Assembly (NCBI GenBank): GCA_946406115.1
Contig: OX291549.1
Coordinates: 26,497,901-26,561,900 of the forward strand
DNA: 64,000 nt
Direction: 5' to 3'
Source of the DNA: Apoda limacodes
Taxonomy: Eukaryota; Arthropoda; Insecta; Lepidoptera; Limacodidae
This document shows positions 44,801-54,673 of this stretch, piece by piece. Position 1 is the stretch's first letter. Every line of letters begins with the position of its first letter. Below the pieces are notes generated by a model. It did not search any database. It saw nothing but the letters and a program-made list of their open reading frames with translations, and was not told the DNA's origin. Made by a program: the position numbers and the translations under genes.

Positions 44801-45002
44801 ATCTTTAGCAGTTAGGGCTAAGCGGTGATGAGTCAGTTAAGACATTGCTTTATATATATATAAAGAATATATATAAATAATAGTTAGATATAATTTTCAT
44901 AATAAGAACATAATCCCAATTTAGAAACCAATTGGATTAAAATTTTCATCAAGTATAAACTGCTTTAGCAGATAAAAATAGTTTTAGACCCGTTTATAAA
45001 AA

Positions 45003-45385
45003 CTAGCTAAGCATTTGCCAGCGGCTCCGCCCGCTCTAAATTTGGTTATCTCGTGGAATTTTTACGGCAACTACTTAAATATACTAAAGAAGTTTGTAAT
45101 AGCAAGCAAGCTATGGTTCGTTCATGGAATTTGGTTTCAGTTACTAGTAAAAGTAACATTTGAACTTCTCCGTACCTTCATCTATCTCTGGGCAAAATTT
45201 AAGCTCAATTGAACTCTCCGTTGCGGGAGGATTGAGTATCAAATGTTAGTCCTGCGGGAAGTTTTGAATTTTCCGGAATGAAAAATAGCCTCTGTCCTTC
45301 TCCGGGACTCAAACTGTCCCCATACCAAATTTCATCTAAATCAGTTTAGCATCCACGCCACGGCCACGGCCGCCACCCGCAGACC
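45003..45385 (-). mobile_element. Helitron (Lep1-like), minus orientation
   Basis: Minus-strand 3' end at 45003: ..GGCAAATGCTTAGCTAG followed by T. GGGCGGAGCCGCTGGC (45035-45017) is shared with the copies at 12788. Toward its 5' end, CTGATTTAGATGAAATTTGG (about 45348-45329) is a typical inner block. The 5' TC terminus is not clear. Longer than the other copies and partly rearranged. Confidence 0.7.
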
Positions 45386-45389
45386 CCGT

Positions 45390-46605
45390 AGTTAACCCAT
45401 CTTCATCAGAGTGCAGTGCAGTTCAGTTCAGGGTAATAGATACTTAACATCATTGTAGATAACAGGGTGAACAGCAAATCTTTAAGCATGGCACGACAAG
45501 CGGATGCCATAAACAAGAATAATCGTGCACTATTTATATAAGCAACAAAAAAATTTTTAGAGTAAAGAGAATAATTTTGAACTCCAAATAGAATAAAATG
45601 TTTTTGGCTTGTTTTATTTTATTTAAAACTTAAAAACATTTCTGTTCTCGATTTCATCTAAATCATTTAATAAACTTTAACATACCCGCTTTGTCCAAAC
45701 GACCCCTACACACCTAATCATAGGCTACGGTAACTGATTAACAACACAATGGCTGTAAGCTCGTTTTCCACCTTGATGGTATAAAAAGTTTGCGTGGGAG
45801 ATATCAAACAAAACCTTTACGTAAACTTCACATAAAGAAAATTAAATTTCTAAATTAATTGTTACTTATAATGATAAAAACTACCAATAAATAAAAATTC
45901 TAAGTTTTTTTTTAAATCTTTGATAAGGAATGTTTATCACTTTCATCAGAAATCCTGACACTTTAAAAACAAGGAGTAAATTTTATCACTCTAACAATAA
46001 ACTCAACAAAAATATACTTTATTTTAAGAGCGAAGAAAATAATTACGAGCAGCAAAAATTAATATAATAAATAAAAGCAGGGAAATGTGATATTCCGCTA
46101 AGCGTCCATTAAGAATTTCCCGAGGGAGAGATGCTACGTTACTTTGTCATAACGTTCATAAATTTCAGTTGACAAATATTTGCGTTAACGTTGTTGTCTT
46201 ATTTCCTCAGTAATTAAGTTTTTTGCTTAAACTAATATTTTCATTAGATGTGAACTTGGCAAGACGTTTGCAGCATTTAATTTAATTTATAAAGGTTGAA
46301 GAGGAATGTTTATAATAGATATACATATTTACAAATTTTCTGTATACTGTATTTTCTGTACTGTAGGAAGTTACTTCAAGACATATTTTTATTTATTTAT
46401 TTAACTCTTATAGTACATTATATAATTTTAGTGTAAAATTAACAAATTAATACTTGTGTACTAAAGTAGACTTATCGCATAATGCGATTTCTTACAGTCA
46501 ACCTTAGGGTATTTCCAAAAAAAGGGAAAATTTAAGTAGATAGTGTCTATACGAAAATAAAAAAGAAAACCATAGATAAACTTATTCCAAGTTGTTATAT
46601 GTACA
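45390..46605. other. AT-rich spacer with repeat fragments
   Basis: At 45710-45790 (minus) lies a decayed copy of the 'GGCAAACAAGC' repeat. At 46082-46165 is the short repeat shared with 7014-7092. Otherwise nothing was recognised. Confidence 0.4.
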
Positions 46606-46607
46606 TA

Positions 46608-47551
46608 AATAAAATTCAAATTCAAATAGTTTATTTCTCAAAAAATAGGATAAAATATCCCTTTTTTGACGTCAGTATAATATGCAAGAAATTTATAAAC
46701 TACTAACGTTTCGGTATCATGATGGCGTTCTGGGGAGAAGAAACGGCGAAAGAAACTCTCCAGCTGTCGCTCTTTTCAATTTTAATTATACATATAACGA
46801 TTGGTACATTTCCAAATATAAGTAATATAGACTTTTTTTTTTTTTTTATACCACTAATGTGGCAAACAAGCTTACGGCCCGCCTGATGGTAAGCGGTCAC
46901 CGTAGCCTATGGACGCTTGCAACACCAGGGGTATCACTTGCGCGTTGCCGACCCTCCAGAAATCTAATAACTTCTTTCTTGAAGAACTCCATACTGTAGT
47001 CCTTGCAGAATACCTTGAATACTTTAGTTGAATAGAAAGCTTTTTTGACAAGTTTCTGTTTAACAAAATTTTAAAACTTTTTTAAATTCAGTTTATATAC
47101 TTCTGCAGGGATTTTGTTGTTAAAACGGACACATTGTCCTTTAAATGATTTATCAATTTTCTGAAGCCTTGTGTGGATCAGAGCCAGTTTGTGTCTATTT
47201 CTTGTATTTCGATTATGAACATCATTATTTTTTTAGAAAGCTTAATATTCTTATGAACATACATTAAATTATTAAATATTTATTGACCAGGTAAAGTTAG
47301 TATATTGATCTCTTTAAATTTATCCCTTAAAGAGTGTCTGTTAGATAAATTGTATATTGTTCGAATATACCTCTTCTGCAGTACAAATAGTGTCTGTATA
47401 TCAGCTGCGTGTCCCCATAATAAGATACCATAGGACATCACGCTATGAAAGTAACTAAAATATACTAGCCGGGCTGTGGCTTCGTCTGTTAGTTGACGAA
47501 TCTTTTTTATCTTTTTAACCGACATACTATACATATATACACCATAATTAC
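46608..47551 (-). pseudogene. Jockey-like LINE, C-terminal half, interrupted upstream by the BEL/Pao element
   Basis: The minus-strand frame 47615-47280 carries KKIRQLTDEATARLVYFSYF, then HSVMSYGILLWGHAADIQTL and FVLQKRYIRTIYNLSNRHSL, ending KFKEINILTLPGQ. This is a well conserved part of Jockey-type LINE proteins C-terminal to the palm. The coding trace continues downstream in changed frames and ends in a tail with AATAAACTATTTGAATTTGA near 46640-46610. The dispersed repeat at 46838-47070 overlaps its 3' part. The upstream side is cut at 47551 by the retrotransposon, whose target duplication ATTAC lies at 47547-47551. The first residues of the open frame (47552-47615) are retrotransposon LTR, not LINE. 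Confidence 0.85.
46838..47070 (+). repeat. Dispersed repeat with 'GGCAAACAAGCTTACGG' core, longest copy
   Basis: TTTATACCACTAATGTGGCAAAC, ACGGCCCGCCTGATGGTAAG, GTCACCGTAGCCTATGGACG, GCGCGTTGCCGACCCTCC and AACTTCTTTCTTGAAGAACTCC. Reading the other strand gives a protein-like end, LLDFWRVGNAQVIPLVLQAS and IGYGDRLPSGG, which suggests a LINE tail as the origin. Confidence 0.8.
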
Positions 47552-47978
47552 TGTTGGGTTTGTTACTTAACACCTGTTGCTTTGCTTTAATGATAGAAGT
47601 TGATAAGTAAATCAATTTATTTTAAAAGGATAAAATGACACACAAAAACAATTAAAATTAATAAAATGAGAATTAACTAAAAACTTGCTAAAATGATAAA
47701 AATGCTTAAATTGTAAATATGCGGATTATGCTAAATTGATAATTGCTGCGAGTACACGCTACAATGCTCGAACATGTACTATTTGATATAATATGATAAA
47801 AAATGGTTTAATTGTAAAAATGCTGATTTTGCTAAATAATCGATAATTGATTATTGCTGTAAGCACACGCTACAATGCTCAAACGTGTACTGGCTTCGGA
47901 ACGTAAATGTTTCCGAATTATAAGAAACGCATCGTGTAGAGAAATGCTGACGCCCGCGATGTACAGTTAAACCGTACA
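47552..47978 (-). repeat. 3' LTR of the BEL/Pao element
   Basis: 427 bp; on the minus strand it starts TGTACGGT and ends CCCAACA. It abuts the target duplication ATTAC on its outer side. On the inner side the minus strand reads CCCGGCGCGGAGCA, a partly purine-rich stretch that may be the polypurine tract. Confidence 0.95.
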
Positions 47979-48900
47979 TGCTCCGCGCCGGGAGATGCGA
48001 AAACAAAAAGATTTCTTATGATTAAACTATTAATTAGGAAACAAAAAGATTACTAATGATTAAACTATTAATTAATGTAAATTCTTAATGTCTACTATAA
48101 ATCACTAATTGCATTATTATCCCGAAACATTGGTGACGTAGTTTTGTTTTGTTTATAGCTAGTGACCTGAACACTTTCACTCACACTATCACAAGTTTCA
48201 CTAACACTATTCACTACACTGTTTCGGAGAGCCCCGGCCGGCCTGCTGACTGGCTCGGAAACTGCCGACGCAGCAGCTCCGCCGCTGCTAGACGCCCTGC
48301 CGCTCGCGGCACGGGTGCATCGCTGCCAGACCAACCAGCCAGGAATACCGCGCCCAGCAGCACATATGATATTGTATAGTGATGTATATCGTGATATGAT
48401 ATACTCTCTGATATGATGTTTTGTTTTTTCATGTCATCAATCTGTTTCCTTAGACTCATCATGCCATCTGATATTTTTAGAGAATCGTTGTCCGTTGTAG
48501 TCAAAGGAATAGATATGTTTATGACCTGGTTTATGGCAGCAATTCTGGGGTCAAAATTTGTGGACTGATATTCATTTCGCTAGTCAAACGTGTGTGAGAA
48601 TAGACAGTGAATTCTTCGTTTCTTGCTAGGCACTCTTGACCCAAAACTAAAATGCCAGCCTTGCTGAGTTCCTTTACTGTAACTTGATCTTGGCATAAAA
48701 TTCGTAAGGAACAAACGTCGCAACAGTAGAAGAAATAGGTATTGATTTTTGTTAATTCGAGCCACAAATTCTTGCAGTTGGTGGTGACTGTTTTACATGT
48801 TTTTGCAGATTCGTCTTTTATACATAGGTCGTTGTCTGATTTTCTTTTGAATACAGGAGTATGCAAGTGGCACATATAGACAGATGCATCATTATATATA

Positions 48901-49469
48901 CACCGGCACAATCAGCGGAACAGAAAAAAAAGTGAGACTATGAGATAATAACGCATATATTTGACGAAAATGTTATTAGACATTCTGGATTTAACCCTTC
49001 TTTAAAGCAAGTCCCAGACATGCTCTATCGGATTCATATCGGGGGAATTTGCTGGCCACTGCATCACCGGTATACCTACGTGACTCAGATATGCCTGTAC
49101 CGATCGTGCACTATGAGCACGAGCATTATCTTGCATTAGAATAAAGTCGTCACCAATAAATGGGGCAAATGGTACAACATATTCTTCTAAAATGTCTCTG
49201 ATGTATCGATCTGCTGTCATGGTCCCTCCTGTGACTATCACTAACTTCGTGCGAGCTCCCAAACATATCCCTCCCCAAACCATAATCGAGCCGCCACCAT
49301 AAGCCACTGTGTGTTCAAAATTAGACTGTATGTGGCGTTCTCCTTTGCGTCTCCATATTCGCTGTCTCCCATCGATCTGTTTTAAAAGAACTCTGCACTC
49401 ATCAGTAAAGATAACCTGCTGCCATTCGTTCAAATCTTTTTTTTGTGTTTCGCTAATTGTGCCGGTGTG
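48901..49469 (-). mobile_element. Tc1-like DNA transposon inserted in the env-like gene
   Basis: The termini CACCGGCACAATCAGCGGAA (left) and CGCTAATTGTGCCGGTGTG (right) are inverted copies. A TA flanks each end (48899-48900 and 49470-49471), the normal Tc1 target duplication. The left end has lost two bases against the right. At about 570 bp it is too short for a complete transposase gene (~1 kb), so the 5' part encoding the DNA-binding domain is deleted. Env-like sequence runs on both sides. Confidence 0.9.
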
Positions 49470-49493
49470 TATATATACATTTTTGCATATCAA
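49002..49493 (-). pseudogene. Tc1-like transposase, DDE catalytic domain
   Basis: A 163-codon frame. Tc1 transposases cut and paste the element at TA sites in the nucleus. Catalytic residues are visible: Asp31 in VIFTDECR, Asp122 in LMQDNARAHSA, and Glu157 in NSPDMNPIEHVWD. The gap between the second Asp and the Glu is 34 residues, the DD34E signature of the Tc1 family. The Gly-rich block AYGGGSIMVWGGI and the PIEHVWD end are typical. The first ~20 residues are translated terminal repeat and neighbouring env sequence, because the paired helix-turn-helix DNA-binding domain has been deleted. It ends early at PIEHVWDLL with a stop. So the catalytic triad is intact but the protein is truncated at both sides. 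Confidence 0.93.
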
Positions 49494-50601
49494 ATTGAGT
49501 CACAGGTAAAAATGTGTCCTTTTTTAAGTTAATCGCAATATATTCTGTAATTGTTTGTATTATGTCAGTACTGTGTTCTACTTGTTGTGGAACAGGGATA
49601 ATTCGGTATAGCGCATATGAATCTCGACTGACAAGTGGGATCTTTATTTTAAATATAAAATAATCTGCTGTTAACCTTGCTCTGACTTTTAATAAACTGT
49701 AATTTTTTCTTAAATCGGTCTGTATATTAACTATAGGTAACGATAAATCTTTCGATAACTGTCCAGAAATTATGTTTAGTTCATCTCGTTATTGCTCTGG
49801 GTTCAAAAGATGAACATTGAATCTCCCATAATTTATAATAGTTAACGTATCCATCAACGTGTCCTGAATACTTTTTAAGTTTATAAATACAATTATTACA
49901 ATTACAGCACATGTCGTGAAATCATTTATTGTATAAGTTTGTTCAATTTTTGATTTTAGTAAGTTTGTTGATTTTTCTAGTGAATTTAAATGTTGAGTTA
50001 TTAATTTATGCTGCTGATTTACTGACAATTCAGTTCGTTTTATTAAATTATACTCAGCTTCGACTATTGATGTCTGGTTCTGAAATAAAAGTGCTAAATG
50101 CTTCTCGTTTTCACTCACAAGAGAAATGTCCTTTCGGTATTGTTCGGCGAATTGATCGTCCAATACTCCGAAGAGGTCATGTGCGAGATATCCGACACCG
50201 TTGATAAGCCCACGGCGCCGCCGTCGCGTGCGGGTATTTTGCTGACCGACCAGCTCTTAAAGTGTGACGAGCAATTAAAGTGCTCGAGCTCATTGTAACT
50301 ATGATGTAATTGTAGTAACAATGCGTCACAGTGTGATTGACCTCTCATATCGTTACATATATTTCTCATATGTTCCAGGTATTTACTTATGGTTTTCGAT
50401 CCTTCCCAATAAGGTTGCATATTGTAGTACACTATTAATTTCCAATCATCTCGAATTAATTTCATGTTCGCAAGGGAGTCAAAGTATAAGGATTGATTAT
50501 CGGGTAATAATGAAATATTGTATGAGGCGTGAGTAGTTGGATAAGAAATATATCCATGAAATTGCTAAAGCGAGAAAACTAGGTTTTGGTTGTTTGGAAT
50601 T

Positions 50602-51327
50602 TTATTGATAATGGGAAGGGGTTTGCGGTATCTTTTCTTTTAAATTTTCGCTGCTGCTGGTTTGATCTAGAGGTAAGATCGATAGTTTTGTAACAGGTCG
50701 TTTAATGTATCCTGTTTTTGTTTTTAAGGTGACTACTCCAACGTAACCATCTTTTCCAGGATGAACGTCTCTGACTCTTCCCATAGCCCACTTGCCCGCG
50801 GGCAGGTTGTCATCTTGAATTATAACCAAATCTCCTATTTCAATGTTAGTTTTTGCTGTTAGCCATTTACTTCTTGTGTTTAATTTGCTTAAGTATTCGG
50901 TTTTGAACCTTTTCCAGATATCTTTGAATATCTTGTCAATAAGTTGCCATCTTGTCCTGGCATCAAGTGGTGTTTCTATGACAGATAATTCTGCTCTTCC
51001 TGTCAAAAAATGTGCTGGCGTTAAAAAGTTAATATCTTCGACGTCTTCTGTCAACGGACACAGAGGTCTTGAGCTAAGACATGCTTCTAGTTGTATGAGT
51101 AATGTGGAGTATTATTCGAAGGTTAGTTTTTGCTCTCCTATCACTCGTTTTAGGTGATGTTTGAGACTTCTCACTGCTCTCTCCCAAAGTCCTACAGCCG
51201 AGGATGATTTCTTTTGAAGATGATAGCTCGATTTTGGACTGAAAATTAAAGTTGTCTTCTTTTGGTTTCCAACGTAAACCCAGAGTTTTTGTAGAATCAA
51301 GCTGTTTAAATTCAAAATTGTCTCCAC
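50602..51327 (-). pseudogene. pol: BEL/Pao integrase, C-terminal part only
   Basis: Two frames. The first (51327-51112) begins with reverse-transcriptase thumb sequence (LQKLWVYVGNQKKTTLIF) and then jumps to AVGLWERAVRSLKHHLKRVI, the 'GGLWEA.V...K.HL.RV' segment close to the end of the integrase core. The jump, near 51210, marks an internal deletion of RNase H, the HHCC zinc finger and the D,D-35-E core. The second frame (51054-50602, 150 codons) reads LTPAHFLTGRAELSVIETPL, then KRFKTEYLSKLNTRSKW and GDLVIIQDDNLPAGKWAMGR followed by VRDVHPGKDGYVGVV, the C-terminal DUF5641-like domain of BEL/Pao integrases. Without the catalytic core it cannot integrate DNA. Confidence 0.88.
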
Positions 51328-51368
51328 TGCATTGATTATTTTCCCCGTTTTGTAATAAAATTGGTGAA

Positions 51369-52067
51369 TTAGAGTTCCATTTTCTTAAGACCTCCTGATT
51401 TTAATAAACATATTAAATCCTGCTGTAATTTCTTTGTTGACGATAAAGAATGAGCTCCATGAAGCAAATCATCCATGTAGAATGATTCCTCGAGAACCTT
51501 TACTGCTTCACTGTTGTAATTCTGTTTTTCATCTTGTGCCAGCTGTTTTAAGGTCATCATTGCTAAAAATGGCGAACACTTCATACCGTAAGTTGTAGTA
51601 CATAATTGAAATTCTTGATATGCTGAGTCAGGAATATCATGCCATATGATCTTTTGAAATTTTTGATCCATTTCATCAATAAGGATTTGCCTAAACATCT
51701 TTTCTATATCAGCAGTAAATGTATACTCAAATTGTCTCCATTTTATTAATATTAATAGTTGTAAATCTTGCTATAAATTTGGCCCAGAATAGATGAGATC
51801 ATTTAGACTGAACCCGGTAGACGATTTAGTTAACGCGTTAAACACAACTCTTAATGACGTAGTCGTAGAGTCTTCACGCTGAACACAATGGTGCGGTAAA
51901 AAGTACTCAGGTTTTATTTAACTTGTAGCTGGTTTCATGTGTCCCAGACTTAGGTATTCATCTATAAAAAATTTGTAATCTCTTGAGATATCTTGATTTT
52001 TTAAAAGTTTTCGTTCCAGCTGCCGAAATTGCGCAATAGCCAATGATTTGGTATTTCCTAATTTTTT
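51369..52067 (-). pseudogene. pol: BEL/Pao reverse transcriptase
   Basis: The first part (52067-51700) is interrupted by stops but shows VVFNALTKSSTGFSLNDLIY and then FTADIEKMFRQI, motif A with its catalytic Asp. The open frame 51698-51369 (109 codons) continues with FQLCTTTYGMKCSPFLAMMT (motif B region) and ESFYMDDLLHGA, the YMDD box at residues 74-77 that supplies the other two catalytic aspartates. The enzyme would copy the element's RNA into DNA within cytoplasmic particles. Palm and fingers are thus present; the thumb can be traced as KWNSNSPILLQNG in another frame from about 51380. After that RNase H and most of integrase are lost, so this Pol cannot support transposition. Confidence 0.88.
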
Positions 52068-52691
52068 TTATAAATCAGGTTTAAATGGAATCGATATTTG
52101 ATACCTGCCCTCTTTGTCTCGGATCGTCGTTTTCTTGTAAAAATCTACGCAATACTGATCTTCTACTGATAAGTCTGATTCCTCTGAAATAGCTTCAATT
52201 TTCCAAAATTTTTGAATTTGATCAATGTTGTTAAGAACTATATTGCATTGAAAAGTGTTCGTACTTCCGCATAGTGTCCACCCCAGGTGAGTTTGTTGAG
52301 CTATAGGCGATAAATCTTCGCTACAGATGCCCTCCAAAATAATCTGAGAGTAAACATCTGCTCCTAACAAAATATCAATAGGTCGGCTGATATTGAAATT
52401 CGGGTCTGCTAAATTAATTTTCCCCAAATATGACCAATTTGGTTTGGTGAAAGTTTGATTAGGTAGATTTTTGATAAGATTCTGCATTATAAAAGCGTCG
52501 GTGCTAAATGTGAAACTGTCATTAATAGACTTGTATGTTATATTGACAAGTCCCTTGCAGCTACTTTCTTTGGTTCCTACTCCTGATATAGAACCTTTGC
52601 AACTTTTTCTAGGAAGTGCTAAGAGTTGAGCAGCCTCTCTGCGATAAGAGATACCTGTGACCCTTGGTCTACAATACGTCGTCACCAGCAC
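52068..52691 (-). pseudogene. pol: BEL/Pao protease C-terminal part and start of Pol
   Basis: A 207-codon frame. Its beginning is out of register: the protease active site D-Q-G-S-Q lies in another frame near 52668-52650, and the protein here resumes as EAAQLLALPRKSC. It contains ISRPIDILLGADVYSQIILE, the 'D.LLGAD.Y..I..G' block typical of retroviral-type proteases in BEL/Pao (DUF1758 region), followed by QTHLGWTLCGS. A linker with an acidic stretch (EESDLSVEDQY) and a Phe-rich helix then lead into Pol. The frame stops at 52068 (PFKPDL). Reverse-transcriptase sequence continues downstream with further stops. Role in an intact relative: processing of Gag-Pol inside the particle. Confidence 0.82.
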
Positions 52692-52935
52692 GTACTTTAA
52701 TCATTGCTGTTGCTAACAAAATCTCGCTCAGGTCACTGTTGAGACACGTGTGAGTTATTGTTGACGTTTTGCTGATAGGTTTCTGACCTCGATAATTTTG
52801 CTGTCGACGATGGGCCGTGTGTCGGATAATGTCGTATAGCGCTGTGTTGTGAAATTCATTGCATTCTCTGCATCTTTTATTAGATATGCATATTTTTCCA
52901 TTATGGTTATACAAACAATTAGGACACAGATTCAA
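52669..52935 (-). pseudogene. gag: Gag zinc-binding region leading into protease
   Basis: An 88-codon frame begins MNLCPNCLYNHNGKICISNK and continues RCRECNEFHNTALYDIIRH. The Cys/His spacing (C-P-N-C, H, C, C-R-E-C, H) is the zinc-knuckle module that BEL/Pao Gag uses to bind RNA. After a linker it reads LSEILLATAMIKV, the usual beginning of the BEL/Pao protease ('LLATA.V.V'). The frame ends at 52669 just before the active site. The catalytic motif D-Q-G-S-Q is visible in a different frame at about 52668-52650, so a frameshift separates the two. It is therefore inactive as it stands. Confidence 0.85.
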
Positions 52936-53458
52936 TCTTTCAGCAGTTTTACGTTTTGTTGATGGCGATATGCTTAAAAAGCTTATTTGAAATAGCTGTT
53001 TTGCTCATGTTATTTGCTTGTTGCGATATCCGTCCCAATTTACGATTATTGTTTAAAGATTGCGAAATGTCCGTTTCCATGTGATTACTAGAGAAAGATT
53101 ACCTTAATTGTTTATGGTTTTGATATGATTTTTTTTAATATTGATTATAGTTCGATACATTGTTTTTAAAATGATTATTATAGTCTTGTTTTTACGAGAC
53201 GCTTCCATGGAAGTAAATTTATTTTCGAGAAACTCCATAAAATCCCTTTAATTTCGGCAGTTCTCTCGGTTGTTTTAAAGACTGCACATATTCATTGTAT
53301 GTGTCAGAATCTAATTTTTGAGACAACATATGCACAACTAGCGGATCCCGACTGCTAATATCAATACCTAAATTTTTTATAGCATTTAGACTTTCTGCTG
53401 TACAATCATGTATACGCTTAATATAAACGATTGACGGTTGATTGGCTATAGGTATATT

Positions 53459-54448
53459 TCAGATAATATTTATGTGAGATGAAAATATTAATTTTTTGTT
53501 ATCATACCTGTGATTTAGTATGTCCCAACAAATATCATAATTATCAGAACTGATTTGCACGTGCTGTATTAAACGCTCAGCTTCTCCTCTAACTTTACTC
53601 TTAAGAAACTGCATCTTCTGAGGTTTAGACATCGACTGATTGTTATGTATAGTTTCTGAAAATAAGTCTTTGAACAGAACCCACTGATTATAATTGCCAG
53701 AAAATACAGGAATGTCAAGTGTTGGAGTCGACTTTTCTTGATGTGTTACAGAACATATCTTTTTATTTATTTCTTTTTTAATGTTTTGATATGTATATTC
53801 ATGTTTTGAAAATGTCGACTCATATAATTCATCTGATCCGCCTAATACACTGTCTATCTCCCAGTGCAGTGCATCGATTGCTGACCATCTAGACTGCAAA
53901 GTGTAGAGTAAATCTTGCAACTCCCACTTATCACCATCTGCCTCTAAATGTATGTTAGACACCGTCCTTTGAAAGGCTCTAAAATTGCTCGACTGTTTTT
54001 TGAGCATGTTTTGTACTTTATCCGTTTTAACATGAGAGTTACCTGCTTGTGACTGCTGAGAAAAAAATGATGGTGCTGACAGAAGAGTTGCTTGTTTTAA
54101 AATTGGACTTGATGGTCTTGTATCAACCCTATCAGAACTGTAACTCTGCATTACTGTTTTTGCATGGTTATAAACTTCGAATGCCTGTTCATAATGCTTT
54201 TCTGTAAAGTATGTGTGTCGCCTATCCTCGATTCCACATAACTGACGGTGATTCGTTTGGTACTCGTTCCAATACGATTCTAAGGTGCCTAAACGTCTTT
54301 TAATGCTATCGGCTGTTTTTCGACCAGACCCGTCTTTTTTAAAGTTACTAAGGAGCTGTTTTATTGCTCCCACAATTTGACATTGTCCAGCCAAAAAAAC
54401 AAGATAAAAAATGGAAAGATCTAACTTTTCGGTGTCTTCTACTGCCAC
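53459..54448 (-). CDS. gag: BEL/Pao Gag polyprotein (N-terminal part)
   Basis: A 329-codon open frame, the longest in the window. Gag proteins assemble the virus-like particle that packages the element's RNA in the cytoplasm. Residues about 30-110 are polar and helical. Residues 245-320 contain the block LDIPVFSGNYNQWVLFKDLF, then KMQFLKSKVRGEAERLIQHV and ILNHRYDNKKLI, the DUF1759-type Gag core of BEL/Pao elements. The first Met lies 226 bases inside the 5' LTR on a CAG/CAA-rich leader. The frame stops at 53459, while recognisable Gag continues in the same direction out of frame (for example the block around 53395-53265), so the gene is broken. Neighbouring zinc-knuckle and protease sequence follows at 52935. 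Confidence 0.88.
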   Translation of the reverse strand: MAVEDTEKLDLSIFYLVFLAGQCQIVGAIKQLLSNFKKDGSGRKTADSIKRRLGTLESYWNEYQTNHRQLCGIEDRRHTYFTEKHYEQAFEVYNHAKTVMQSYSSDRVDTRPSSPILKQATLLSAPSFFSQQSQAGNSHVKTDKVQNMLKKQSSNFRAFQRTVSNIHLEADGDKWELQDLLYTLQSRWSAIDALHWEIDSVLGGSDELYESTFSKHEYTYQNIKKEINKKICSVTHQEKSTPTLDIPVFSGNYNQWVLFKDLFSETIHNNQSMSKPQKMQFLKSKVRGEAERLIQHVQISSDNYDICWDILNHRYDNKKLIFSSHINII

Positions 54449-54673
54449 TTGCTTGCTGCGGTCGCTTTGATGCTCTGCTGCTACTCTACTGTTGCTGCTT
54501 ACTGCTGCTGCTTACTGCCGCTGGGCGTTGCTCGCTGATAGGACCTTGATGGTTGTGCTGAGGTGAACTGCTTTGATTATTGTCCGTAAAAGGCTACTGA
54601 TTCACTAGTACGCGATTAGTCCTGTTTTAAATCAAACCGCGCGCTAGATTAAAAACTCGAAGGACCATAAAGA

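Larger units (their letters stand above)
48210..50535 (-). pseudogene. env: Envelope-like gene of baculovirus F type, broken and interrupted
   Basis: After Pol, several frames in order give a class I-like fusion glycoprotein as in errantiviruses and some BEL/Pao elements. N-terminal part: 50465-50115 (RDDWKLIVYYNM and helices). A run of five Arg codons (50226-50212) followed by a Gly-led hydrophobic stretch marks a candidate furin-type cleavage site and fusion peptide; it lies in another frame, so a frameshift separates the two parts. Next (50163-49789) is a heptad-rich region with VSENEKHLALLFQNQTSI and a hydrophobic CAVIVIIVFINL, ending at a stop. A Tc1 element interrupts at 49469-48901. 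The later part (48911-48531) is cysteine-rich with CKNLWLELTKINTYFFYC. Last comes a membrane anchor (about 48395-48335, ISYVLLGAVFLAG). Stops, a frameshift and the insertion make it non-functional. Confidence 0.8.

Noticed and set aside
48149..48379. Ser/Ala/Arg-rich plus-strand frame opposite the env-like gene
   Set aside because: GC-rich antisense of the envelope tail. Composition explains it; no family recognised.
54364..54549. Leucine/cysteine-rich 61-codon plus-strand frame
   Set aside because: Antisense of the CAG/CAA-rich leader and first codons of gag; low complexity.
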